Source of the DNA: CAZDRI01 sp964508055
GTDB lineage: Bacteria > Pseudomonadota > Gammaproteobacteria > PS1 > Pseudothioglobaceae
NCBI GenBank assembly: GCA_964508055.1
Contig: CAZDRI010000042.1
Span: 1 to 7,862 of the forward strand
Length of the DNA: 7,862 nucleotides
Reading direction: 5' to 3'
Shown: in pieces, positions 1 to 6,806 of the stretch
How positions within the stretch are numbered: the stretch's first letter is position 1
How the letters are laid out: each line of letters begins with the position of its first letter
Notes under the pieces: generated by a model
The model's input: the letters and a program-made list of their open reading frames with translations, nothing else
What the model was told of the DNA's origin: nothing
Databases searched by the model: none
Made by a program: the position numbers and the translations under genes

Positions 1-720
1 GGGAATAGAGACAATATGCTTGATGCAATATTTTGGAATGGAGATATTGAAGGAATTATTTCTTTAAAGCCAGATAATGGATATAGTTATCAACTAGAGG
101 TTATAGACAGTAATGGAAACTATGACATTACTAAGCCGCGGATATTTAGGACAAAAGCTACAGAGTTAGATGATGTTAATAAAAGTATATTAGAAAAAGA
201 GAAGGAAACATCAGTATCAACATCAGATGCAGATAACAATAAACGCACTATAGAAAAACGCAACAAACGCAATAATTGGTTAAATAAGGAATCATCTAAA
301 GATAATATAAGTCGTAGGAATATCCGTTTATTAGGTAGACAAATAATAATAAGAGGAAAAGGCTATGACAGGGTTGATGTTATTAAAGCTAATGAAACAG
401 TTGTTAAGATTCCGATACTTATTATTCCTGATGCAGATGGACATAAAGATAGCAATGTTGTAGAAATTATATTACCAAAAGGTAATTATAAGTTTTTTAT
501 GAACAAGATTGGAGAAAAGGGAAGCTCAATTGATAACAAGGACAGGGGGTATTTTCATAGATTAGTAGATTTATTTATACAACATGTTCATGGAGAAGAT
601 GAATTAGAAGATATATATTATCAAGAGGTTGAAAACATATTACAAGACAATACTGAGAAAGCTATTGTTGATACATATTCAAAAAGAGTAGAGTATTCAG
701 ATAGGATAGGGACTTTTTAA
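1..720 (+). CDS. C-terminal part of an unrecognised protein, possibly envelope-associated (5'-truncated by the window)
   Basis: I do not recognise this gene with confidence. The frame is open from base 1 (GNRDN precedes the first ATG at 16) and the start lacks a Shine-Dalgarno sequence, so this is probably the C-terminal part of a longer protein. Counting from the ATG, residues 1-46 look like the last strands of a beta-sandwich (YSYQLEVIDSNGN). Residues 50-100 form a charged, low-complexity linker rich in K, N, D and S. Residues 101-163 are again beta-rich, with a pattern (LLGRQIIIRGKGYDRVDVI, then ILPKGNYKF) that resembles repeat segments of large OmpA-like surface proteins of proteobacteria; this is recalled similarity only. 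The last 60 residues are acidic and probably helical. There is no transmembrane segment or cysteine. It ends at TAA and is convergent with recG. A degraded or truncated copy of a longer surface protein is an alternative. Confidence 0.6.
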   Translation, partial: GNRDNMLDAIFWNGDIEGIISLKPDNGYSYQLEVIDSNGNYDITKPRIFRTKATELDDVNKSILEKEKETSVSTSDADNNKRTIEKRNKRNNWLNKESSKDNISRRNIRLLGRQIIIRGKGYDRVDVIKANETVVKIPILIIPDADGHKDSNVVEIILPKGNYKFFMNKIGEKGSSIDNKDRGYFHRLVDLFIQHVHGEDELEDIYYQEVENILQDNTEKAIVDTYSKRVEYSDRIGTF

Positions 721-820
721 TGCTTTATTTTTATCAGTAACATTTCTAAGGCCAAACGCAATGCTTATCAGACCAAAGATACTGATGCAATGCTAATATT
801 ACTATGTGGTGATAAAATTT

Positions 821-2875
821 TTAGGCATTTGCATATTCAAAATTTCCCTCATTTATCCAACGAGAAATAAGTCTTTGTTGTTTAGACACTGGCAATTGTA
901 ATAAAGATTTAGAAATTTCATTAACATTATCAATTAGATAATTATCCCTATTAATATCAGCTATTTTCATTCTTTGTATTCCGGTTTGTTTAGTATTTAA
1001 TATTTCACCTGGTCCCCTAAGTTGCAAATCTTTTTGTGCTATTTTAAAACCATCATTAGTTAAGCGTAGAATATCCAATCTTTCTCTAGCATTATTACTT
1101 AAAGGCGGTTTATACATAAGTATGCAAACACTTTCGTTAGAGCCCCTACCAACCCTACCTCTTAATTGGTGTAATTGTGATAAGCCTAATCTTTCAGCAT
1201 TTTCTATTATCATAAGATTAGCATTTGGAACATCAACTCCTACTTCAATGACAGTAGTGGCAATTAAAATATCAATTTCACCTTCATAAAATTTATTCAT
1301 AATTTTATTTTTCTCATCTTTATTTAGTTTGCCATGTATCAGAGCAACATTATGGTTTTTTAATTTATTTTGTAATTCATCATAGGCATTAATTGCAGCT
1401 TGAACTTGTAATGATTCAGATTCTTCAATTAAAGTGCAGACCCAATACACTTGTTTTTTATCAGCACAAAAATTAGCAATTTTATTGATAACTTCATCTT
1501 TTTTACTTATGTTTATAATTGCAGTTTTAACTTTTTTTCTTAAGGGTGGTAGCTCATCAATAATTGATGTGTCTAAGTCAGCATAATATGTCATAGCTAG
1601 AGACCTTGGTATAGGAGTTGCTGTCATTACTAATTGATGTGGAGTATATTTTGCCTTTTGAGTTAGTGATAATCTTTGATGCACTCCAAAACGATGTTGT
1701 TCATCAATTATTACTAAGCCTAAATTATTAAACTCTACCTCTTTTTGTATTAAAGAATGAGTTCCTATCGCAATTAAAGCTTTACCTTGTTTTATTAAAG
1801 CTAAATTTTCTTTTTTATCCTTTGCGCTTTGTGAGCCTGTTAAATAACATACATTAACTTCAAGAGGTGTTAGATATTGTCTAAAACTATATAAATGTTG
1901 CTCAGCTAATATTTCAGTTGGAGCCATTATTGCTACTTGACAATTACTCTCTATTGCCTGCAGACTTGCAATCACAGCAACAATGGTTTTACCACAACCA
2001 ACATCTCCTTGTAATAGTCTTAGCATAGGTTCGTTTTTTTTTAAATCAGTAGTGATTTCATTTACTACTTTTTTTTGAGCATTTGTTAGTTCAAAGTTTA
2101 AAGATTGTTTTAAGTTTTCAATTAAAGTTTTATCGTTTATAAAAGCAATAGATTTTTGTTTTTTTCTTTTTTCTTTTAGTTTTAACAAACTTAATTGATT
2201 AGCACAAAATTCTTCTAAAATTAATCTTTGTTGTGCAGGATGTTTAAATTCTGCAATCAATTCAATATCTGCATTTATTGGTGGATTATGCAAATATTCA
2301 ATGCTATTTTGAACTGACCAATTAGCGTCAAAGGTAAAAAAATCTTCAATATTTTGTTTTTTTGAAATTTTAATTGCAATTTTTATCCAATGTTTTAATG
2401 AATTTTGCCTAATGCCTAAAGTAGTTGGATAAATTGGAGAAAGATTTTTTTCTAAAAGTGGTTTTTGTCTTTGGGAGATTATTCTGTATTCTGGATGTAT
2501 CATCTCAAAACCATTTTTGCCTAATCTTAATTCACCAAAGCATTGAATTATTTCCCCTCTTTTTAAAGCCTCTTTTTGGCTGTTACTAAAATTAAAAAAC
2601 CTTATAGTTAGTATTTGTCCTAAATCGTCAAATAAATTACACAAAAGGTTAGGTTTTCTAGCAAAAACTATACGACAAGATTCTATTTGTAACTGCACTA
2701 ATATTTCTTTATTAATATTGGTGCTAGATAATTTTGCTATTTTAGTTTTATTTTGATAACGAAAAGGTAGGTGGAATAATAAGTTTTCTATACTGTAAAT
2801 CCCTAATTGTGATAAATTATTTGCAATTTTTGGACCAACACCATTTAGAAGTTTAACCGAATCGGTTAATAACAT
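821..2875 (-). CDS. recG: ATP-dependent DNA helicase RecG
   Basis: This superfamily-2 helicase remodels stalled replication forks and Holliday junctions in the cytoplasm. The 684-residue product is close to the usual length of about 690. The N-terminal wedge/OB-fold region starts with the typical LNGVGPKIANNLSQLGI helix-hairpin segment (residues 10-26) and includes HLPFRY (35-40). Helicase motifs follow in order: Walker A GDVGCGKT (290-297), DEQH (391-394), TATPIPR (418-424), a motif V region with TTVIEVGVDVPNA (540-552) and motif VI QLRGRVGRG (570-578). The TRG translocation region with DLQLRGPGE (616-624) and the C-terminal hook are present, so the enzyme looks intact. The ATG lies 1 nt after the ridA stop (TGATATG) with only a weak GGTAG upstream, which suggests coupled translation. 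No good hairpin-plus-T terminator is visible after the stop. Confidence 0.97.
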   Translation of the reverse strand: MLLTDSVKLLNGVGPKIANNLSQLGIYSIENLLFHLPFRYQNKTKIAKLSSTNINKEILVQLQIESCRIVFARKPNLLCNLFDDLGQILTIRFFNFSNSQKEALKRGEIIQCFGELRLGKNGFEMIHPEYRIISQRQKPLLEKNLSPIYPTTLGIRQNSLKHWIKIAIKISKKQNIEDFFTFDANWSVQNSIEYLHNPPINADIELIAEFKHPAQQRLILEEFCANQLSLLKLKEKRKKQKSIAFINDKTLIENLKQSLNFELTNAQKKVVNEITTDLKKNEPMLRLLQGDVGCGKTIVAVIASLQAIESNCQVAIMAPTEILAEQHLYSFRQYLTPLEVNVCYLTGSQSAKDKKENLALIKQGKALIAIGTHSLIQKEVEFNNLGLVIIDEQHRFGVHQRLSLTQKAKYTPHQLVMTATPIPRSLAMTYYADLDTSIIDELPPLRKKVKTAIINISKKDEVINKIANFCADKKQVYWVCTLIEESESLQVQAAINAYDELQNKLKNHNVALIHGKLNKDEKNKIMNKFYEGEIDILIATTVIEVGVDVPNANLMIIENAERLGLSQLHQLRGRVGRGSNESVCILMYKPPLSNNARERLDILRLTNDGFKIAQKDLQLRGPGEILNTKQTGIQRMKIADINRDNYLIDNVNEISKSLLQLPVSKQQRLISRWINEGNFEYANA

Positions 2876-2876
2876 A

Positions 2877-3263
2877 TCACACTACCAACACAGCATCCAT
2901 TTCTACTTGTGAGTCTTTTGGAAGTTCTTTTACGCCTACTGCAGCTCTTGCAGGATATGGTGTTTTAAAATATGTTGCCATTATTTTATTGACTAAAGCA
3001 AAGTTGTTTAAATCAGTTAAAAAGATATTTACTTTAACAATATCATCTAATTCTCCTCCAGCAGCTATACAAACTGCTCTTAAGTTTTTAAAAACTTGAT
3101 GAATTTGTTTATAAATATCTTGACTAATCATTTCCATAGTATTAGGATTAAGAGGAATTTGACCTGATATATATATGGTTTTACCACTTGCTACTACTAC
3201 TGCTTGCGAGTAAGTGCCAATTGCTTGTGGAGCTTTGTTGGTTGAGATAATTTTTTTTGTCAT
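2877..3263 (-). CDS. ridA: RidA family reactive enamine/imine deaminase
   Basis: RidA hydrolyses reactive enamine/imine intermediates, such as 2-aminoacrylate released by PLP-dependent threonine or serine dehydratases, and protects PLP enzymes in the cytoplasm. The 128-residue product matches the family length exactly. Family signatures are visible: GTYSQAV (16-22), the SGQIPL loop (33-38), and the substrate-binding arginine in YPARAAVGV (Arg106) with Glu121 near the C-terminus, equivalent to Arg105 and Glu120 of E. coli RidA. I chose the ATG at 3263. A longer in-frame reading starts at 3308, but its extra residues (MSVRFRPRAP) are encoded by the 3' half of the neighbouring tRNA gene. The start has no clear Shine-Dalgarno sequence and lies 15 nt from the tRNA CCA end. 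The TGA stop is 1 nt from the recG start. Confidence 0.95.
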   Translation of the reverse strand: MTKKIISTNKAPQAIGTYSQAVVVASGKTIYISGQIPLNPNTMEMISQDIYKQIHQVFKNLRAVCIAAGGELDDIVKVNIFLTDLNNFALVNKIMATYFKTPYPARAAVGVKELPKDSQVEMDAVLVV

Positions 3264-3278
3264 AATGATAGATATGTA

Positions 3279-3367
3279 TGGTGCCCGGGGTCGGAATCGA
3301 ACCGACACGGGATTTAACTCCCGCAGGATTTTAAGTCCTGTGTGTCTACCAGTTTCACCACCCGGGC
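3279..3367 (-). tRNA. tRNA-Leu (anticodon UAA)
   Basis: On the minus strand the sequence folds as a class II tRNA. The 7-bp acceptor stem GCCCGGG/CCCGGGC uses 3361-3367 and 3283-3289. The anticodon arm is CAGGA-CTTAAAA-TCCTG with anticodon TAA. A long variable arm (CGGGA/TCCCG) is typical of leucine tRNAs, and the T arm is GTCGG-TTCGATT-CCGAC. The discriminator base is A (3282) and CCA is genomically encoded (3281-3279). It strongly resembles E. coli tRNA-Leu(UAA). The gene points into ridA and is probably the first unit of a tRNA-ridA-recG transcript. Confidence 0.97.
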
Positions 3368-3385
3368 AGAAAACATAAAAAAATG

Positions 3386-3391
3386 ATTATA
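3386..3391 (-). promoter_or_regulatory. Putative -10 box for tRNA-Leu/ridA/recG
   Basis: The minus strand reads a perfect TATAAT here. It lies 18 nt upstream of the tRNA 5' end, which would place transcription initiation about 10-12 nt before the mature tRNA. The -35 region at normal spacing (CCGTAA, 3414-3409) is poor. In this AT-rich stretch chance matches are common, but the position suits a tRNA promoter. On the opposite strand TATACT (3388-3393) overlaps it and could serve the divergent plus-strand genes. Confidence 0.4.
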
Positions 3392-3445
3392 CTAATATTT
3401 TAGTAATATTACGGTAAAATTTTCTTTTTAAATAAAAAAATATTT

Positions 3446-3664
3446 ATGGGTATTTTTAAAATAATTTTAATAATATTAGCTATTTGGTTTATCTTTATGT
3501 TATTAAATTTAGTAAACAAAACTAAAGCAAAAGTAAGTAAAAAAACTAAAGAGCAATTTAATAAAATGGTTTCTTGTGCCATATGTAATTTACATATACC
3601 AGAAAAAGAGGCTATTTTAAAAAATAATAAATATTACTGTTCAAAAGAACACACTCCAGAATAA
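3446..3664 (+). CDS. PP0621-like small membrane protein with C-terminal Cys/His motif
   Basis: This 72-residue protein has one hydrophobic N-terminal helix (residues 4-23, IFKIILIILAIWFIFMLLNL) followed by a basic linker (KTKAKVSKKTKE). A compact C-terminal motif follows: Cys44-X2-Cys47, His50, then YYCSKEH with Cys65 and His69. This matches my recollection of the PP0621 family of beta- and gammaproteobacteria, whose members end in a CxxC ... YCSxEH knuckle. The motif is probably a zinc-binding knuckle on the cytoplasmic side of an inner-membrane anchor (positive-inside inference). The molecular function is unknown. The ATG at 3446 has no Shine-Dalgarno sequence, only A/T-rich leader. The stop is 2 nt before yciB, so the two genes are probably co-transcribed. 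Confidence 0.8.
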   Translation: MGIFKIILIILAIWFIFMLLNLVNKTKAKVSKKTKEQFNKMVSCAICNLHIPEKEAILKNNKYYCSKEHTPE

Positions 3665-3666
3665 CA

Positions 3667-4332
3667 ATGAAATTACTATTTGATTTTTTGCCAATCTTAC
3701 TTTTTTTTATTACATATAAATTGTATGGAATTATAGCGGCTACTATTGTTATGATTATTAGCACGATAATTCAAATAACTGTTTTTTGGCTTAAAAACAA
3801 AAGATTTGAAAAAATGCATGTTATAACTTTAATATTGTTAATCATATTTGGCGGTATGACAATTTTATTTCGCACACCTGAATTTTTAATGTGGAAAGTA
3901 ACAGTTGTAAATATAGTTTTTGCATTTATATTTTTTATTAGTTTTTTTGCTAAAAGAACTTTAATAGAAGTAATGATGGGTAAGCATGTATCACTACCTA
4001 AAATTAAATGGCGTAATTTGAATTTTATATGGGGGAATTTGTTTATTGTAATTGCAATTTTAAATACTTATTTTGCTAAAAAAGCCATTGCTGCTAGAGA
4101 TGTATTTTTTGCTAATTCTAATATGGATAAGTCTTTGGAGTTAAATCAAATAAATTGTCATACAACAAGTTTTATTGAATTATGTAACTTTGCTCAACTA
4201 ACTGAGTCAAATTGGGTAAATTTTAAATTATTTGGCACTATGGGTATTACTATTTTGTGTGTGATATTTACCGCAATTTATATTCATAAATATGTGAAGG
4301 AGGAGCATATTGAAAAAGACGGCTCTTTATGA
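3667..4332 (+). CDS. yciB: YciB/IspZ-type inner-membrane septation protein with extra loop
   Basis: YciB (also called IspZ or septation protein A) is a polytopic inner-membrane protein linked to cell division and envelope synthesis. Family hallmarks are clear: the N-terminal MKLLFDFLPILLFFITYKLYG (1-21), MHVITL (50-55), FGGMTILFRTPEFLMWKVTV (61-80), LIEVMMGKHVSLP (99-111), the WRNLNFIWG region (115-123) and WVNFKLFG (183-190). At least five hydrophobic segments are visible. The protein has 221 residues where about 180 is usual. The excess is one block (about residues 138-179) between the fourth and fifth membrane segments, just before WVNFKLFG, plus a slightly longer charged tail. The gene follows the PP0621-like gene by 2 nt with no Shine-Dalgarno sequence, and its last 23 nt overlap the start of gcvT. 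Confidence 0.93.
   Translation: MKLLFDFLPILLFFITYKLYGIIAATIVMIISTIIQITVFWLKNKRFEKMHVITLILLIIFGGMTILFRTPEFLMWKVTVVNIVFAFIFFISFFAKRTLIEVMMGKHVSLPKIKWRNLNFIWGNLFIVIAILNTYFAKKAIAARDVFFANSNMDKSLELNQINCHTTSFIELCNFAQLTESNWVNFKLFGTMGITILCVIFTAIYIHKYVKEEHIEKDGSL
4297..4303 (+). promoter_or_regulatory. Ribosome binding site fixing the TTG start of gcvT
   Basis: AAGGAGG is a full-strength Shine-Dalgarno sequence inside the end of yciB. It sits 6 nt before TTG at 4310, which begins MKKTALYDEH, the normal GcvT N-terminus. The next in-frame ATG is within the conserved MPINYG segment, so it cannot be the start. Confidence 0.9.
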
Positions 4333-5386
4333 TGAGCATATTAAAGCTAATGCCAAAATTATAAATTTTTTTAATTGGAGTATGCCTATTAATTATGGCT
4401 CACAGCTAAAAGAGCATAATTATGTCCGCAATGATGCTGGTATGTTTGATGTATCCCATATGAGTATTGTAGATTTAAAAGGTAGAGTTAGTTATGATTT
4501 TTTGCGTTATCTACTAGCAAATGATATAGCCAAAATAAATAAAAATAAATCACTGTATAGTGTTATGTTAAATGCTAGTGGAGGTATTATTGATGATTTA
4601 ATAATATATTGCATTGCTGATAACCATTACCGTATGGTTATAAATGCAGCTTGTAGTGAAAAAGACTTAAGCTGGATCAACACTAATGCAAAAGACTTTC
4701 AAGTAGATATTGATCCTTTAAATGATTATATAATGATTGCAGTGCAGGGACCAAATGCTGTTGATAAGACTATAAAAGCAGCACCAAAATTAAAAGTTGC
4801 AAAAAATTTAACTAAATTCAGCAATATAATTATTGATGATATTTTTATTGCTAGAACTGGATATACTGGTGAAGATGGTTTTGAGATTATGTTAAAAAAT
4901 AAGCCTGCTTTATCTTTATGGAAACAATTATTAAAAGTAGGTATCAAGCCTTGTGGATTAGGAGCTAGAGATACTTTAAGATTAGAGGCTGGCTTTAATT
5001 TATATGGTAATGAAATGAACGAACAAACTACACCTTTAGAGACTAATCTTATTTGGACTGTTGATTTTAAAGATAATAATAGAAAGTTTATCGGCAAAGA
5101 AAGTCTAAAAAAACAACTAAAATTAGGGGTTGAAAACGAACTAAAAGGTATGATATTGACCACAAAAGGAGTACTGCGTAATAAACAAGAAGTATTTACT
5201 AATAAAGGTATTGGCAAGGTTACTTCAGGAAGTTTTTCTCCTACTTTGAATAAGGCTATTGCTTTTGTTTCAGTACCAACTGCTGCTGATTCTGCTGTAG
5301 AAGTTAAATTAAGAGCTGAAAAGGTTAAAGCAAAATTAATAAAAATGCCTTTTTATAAAAATGGCAAAATTTTAACTAATAACTAA
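4310..5386 (+). CDS. gcvT: Glycine cleavage system T protein (aminomethyltransferase)
   Basis: GcvT transfers the methylene group from the aminomethyl-lipoyl arm of GcvH to tetrahydrofolate, releasing ammonia, in glycine cleavage. The 358-residue product is close to E. coli GcvT (364). Diagnostic segments are TALYDEHIKANAKIINFFNW (4-23), MPINYGSQ (25-32), AGMFDVSHM (43-51), NASGGIIDDLIIY (88-100) with the conserved folate-site aspartates 95/96, ARTGYTGEDGFEI (181-193), CGLGARDTLRLEAG (215-228) and GKVTSGSFSPTLNKAIAFV (302-320), so both the folate-binding and C-terminal barrel domains are complete. The start is TTG, backed by AAGGAGG 6 nt upstream. The first 23 nt overlap yciB, and gcvH follows after 12 nt, forming an operon. 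Confidence 0.97.
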   Translation: MKKTALYDEHIKANAKIINFFNWSMPINYGSQLKEHNYVRNDAGMFDVSHMSIVDLKGRVSYDFLRYLLANDIAKINKNKSLYSVMLNASGGIIDDLIIYCIADNHYRMVINAACSEKDLSWINTNAKDFQVDIDPLNDYIMIAVQGPNAVDKTIKAAPKLKVAKNLTKFSNIIIDDIFIARTGYTGEDGFEIMLKNKPALSLWKQLLKVGIKPCGLGARDTLRLEAGFNLYGNEMNEQTTPLETNLIWTVDFKDNNRKFIGKESLKKQLKLGVENELKGMILTTKGVLRNKQEVFTNKGIGKVTSGSFSPTLNKAIAFVSVPTAADSAVEVKLRAEKVKAKLIKMPFYKNGKILTNN

Positions 5387-5387
5387 A

Positions 5388-5393
5388 AAGGAG
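5388..5393 (+). promoter_or_regulatory. Ribosome binding site of gcvH
   Basis: AAGGAG lies 5 nt before the gcvH ATG, in the 12-nt gap after gcvT. Together with the gcvT site it is one of only two strong Shine-Dalgarno sequences in the window. Confidence 0.85.
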
Positions 5394-5398
5394 CAATT

Positions 5399-5779
5399 AT
5401 GAGTAATATCAAAGAAAACTTAATGTTCACCAAAACTCACGAATGGATAAAAAATAATGATGATAGTAGCTATACCTTAGGCATAACTGATTATGCTCAA
5501 AATTCTTTGGGAGATATTGTATTTGTTGAGTTACCAAGTGTAGGTGATAGCTTTTCTAAAGAGGATGAAATATGTGTAGTAGAGTCAGTAAAAGCAGCTT
5601 CAAGTATATATGCGCCATTTGATTTAGAAATTATAGCTGTAAATAAAGTTTTAGTAGATGAGCCTGATATTATAAATTCTAGCTGTTATGATGATGGCTG
5701 GTTAATAAAATTCAAAACTAATACAAATTTAGATGGCTTATTAAATGATAAGACATATAAAGAAATTTTAGACTCATAA
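5399..5779 (+). CDS. gcvH: Glycine cleavage system H protein (lipoyl carrier)
   Basis: GcvH is the lipoylated shuttle protein that carries the aminomethyl intermediate from GcvP to GcvT and is then reoxidised by Lpd. The 126-residue length is normal. Family features are FTKTHEWIKNN (10-20), the LGITDYAQNSLGDIVFVELP segment (28-46), the lipoylation motif VVESVKAAS with target Lys65, IYAPFDLEI (70-78) and the C-terminal YDDGWLIKFK (97-106). The start is ATG after AAGGAG. It is the second gene of a gcvT-gcvH operon. gcvP, which usually follows, is absent; the next gene is a glycosyltransferase 47 nt downstream. Confidence 0.97.
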   Translation: MSNIKENLMFTKTHEWIKNNDDSSYTLGITDYAQNSLGDIVFVELPSVGDSFSKEDEICVVESVKAASSIYAPFDLEIIAVNKVLVDEPDIINSSCYDDGWLIKFKTNTNLDGLLNDKTYKEILDS

Positions 5780-5826
5780 AAAAATCAAAGTTCTCAGAGT
5801 AAATTGATTTTAGAATTGAGATTGTA

Positions 5827-6804
5827 ATGATTAAAAAAATTCTAATAGTAAGAAACGATAAACTTGGCGATTTTATGTTAAGTTTACCTTGCTTTTATAT
5901 GTTAAAAAAAAACCTGCCTACTGTAAATCTTTATGCTTTAGTCCCAGAATACACTAAGAGTATTGCAGCAAAATATCCATATATTGATGAAGTTATAATT
6001 GATGATGGAAGTATTTTTAAATTAGCAAACAGTTTAAAAAAATATAAATTTGATGCTGTGATTGTTTTATTTTCAACTATACGCATTGCCTTAGCTACAT
6101 TAATTGCTAACATACCATACCGCATAGCACCAGCAACCAAAATAGCTCAAATTTTTTATAAAAACACCATCACTCAACGCCGCTCAAAATCAGAAAAACC
6201 AGAGTTTGAATACAATTTAGATATGATAAGATATTTTCTTAAAAATAACTATGATGATGTCCTACCTCCTTTTTGGATTTTAGCTAGTGATAAGTACAAA
6301 TTATCTCTTAGTAGCAGATATGATTTAAATAATAAAAAACTTATTTTTATTCACCCCGGTCATGGAGGCTCTGCAAATAATTTAAGTATATCTCAATATG
6401 CTTTATTAGCAAACAATCTGATAATAAAGAAAAATAATTTATTTTTTGTAATAACAGCAGGTGAAGGTGAAGAAAATCAAGCACTTAAATTATTAAATAT
6501 GATAAATAGTAACAATAAAATGATATTAAAACGACTTACTCTTTTTGAATTGCTTAACTATATAAACATAGCTGATTTATTTATAAGTGGGTCAACAGGT
6601 CCTCTGCATATGGCTGGGGTTTTAAACAAAAAAACTGTGGGTTTTTACCCAAATTTAATATCATCAAATTCACTTAGATGGCAGACAATGAATGAAAGAA
6701 ATAAAAAATTAAGTTTTTCACCAGTAAACAACGCTATTAATGATATGTTAAACATTGATATTAAAAAATGTACTAGCAAAATTTATAATACATTTTTAAA
6801 ATAA
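5827..6804 (+). CDS. Glycosyltransferase family 9 (heptosyltransferase-like)
   Basis: Family-9 glycosyltransferases include the ADP-heptose:LPS heptosyltransferases WaaC, WaaF and WaaQ, which build the inner core of lipopolysaccharide at the cytoplasmic face of the inner membrane. The 325-residue length fits a GT-B fold. The N-terminal signature IVRNDKLGDFMLSLP (7-21) matches the family's acceptor-side glycine/aspartate loop. The C-terminal half has IFIHPGHGGSANNLS (173-187) and SGSTGPLHMAG (254-264), the nucleotide-sugar binding loop usually written as TGPxHxA. Which heptosyltransferase it is, and the exact sugar, cannot be told from sequence. The ATG start is supported by the conserved MIKKILIVRNDKLGD beginning; only a weak GAG lies upstream. 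It follows gcvH by 47 nt and may be co-transcribed, although no other LPS gene is present. Confidence 0.92.
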   Translation: MIKKILIVRNDKLGDFMLSLPCFYMLKKNLPTVNLYALVPEYTKSIAAKYPYIDEVIIDDGSIFKLANSLKKYKFDAVIVLFSTIRIALATLIANIPYRIAPATKIAQIFYKNTITQRRSKSEKPEFEYNLDMIRYFLKNNYDDVLPPFWILASDKYKLSLSSRYDLNNKKLIFIHPGHGGSANNLSISQYALLANNLIIKKNNLFFVITAGEGEENQALKLLNMINSNNKMILKRLTLFELLNYINIADLFISGSTGPLHMAGVLNKKTVGFYPNLISSNSLRWQTMNERNKKLSFSPVNNAINDMLNIDIKKCTSKIYNTFLK

Positions 6805-6806
6805 TA

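Noticed and set aside
721..820. Terminator between the left-edge gene and recG: ATCAG/CTGAT pair (767-771, 782-786) and direct repeat GCAATGCT (758-765, 787-794)
   Set aside because: The stem is only 5 bp with no adjoining T-tract, and the short direct repeat could be chance. The gap holds nothing else I can support.
3264..3308. N-terminal extension of RidA (MSVRFRPRAP...) from an upstream ATG
   Set aside because: These codons are the 3' half of the tRNA-Leu gene plus the 15-nt spacer. RidA proteins begin at the MTKKIIST position, and 128 residues is the family length.
4726..5217. Open reading frame of 163 codons on the minus strand inside gcvT
   Set aside because: It is antisense to a well-conserved gene, its product is a serine/leucine/phenylalanine-rich shadow with no recognisable domain, and it has no ribosome site.
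5781..5811. Possible terminator after gcvH: AAAATCAA (5781-5788) paired with TTGATTTT (5804-5811)
   Set aside because: The 8-bp stem has a single G-C pair, the loop is 15 nt and no T-run follows. It is too weak to call in such AT-rich DNA.
5931..6140. Open reading frame of 69 codons on the minus strand inside the glycosyltransferase gene
   Set aside because: It is a shadow of the conserved GT9 N-terminal half with no support of its own.
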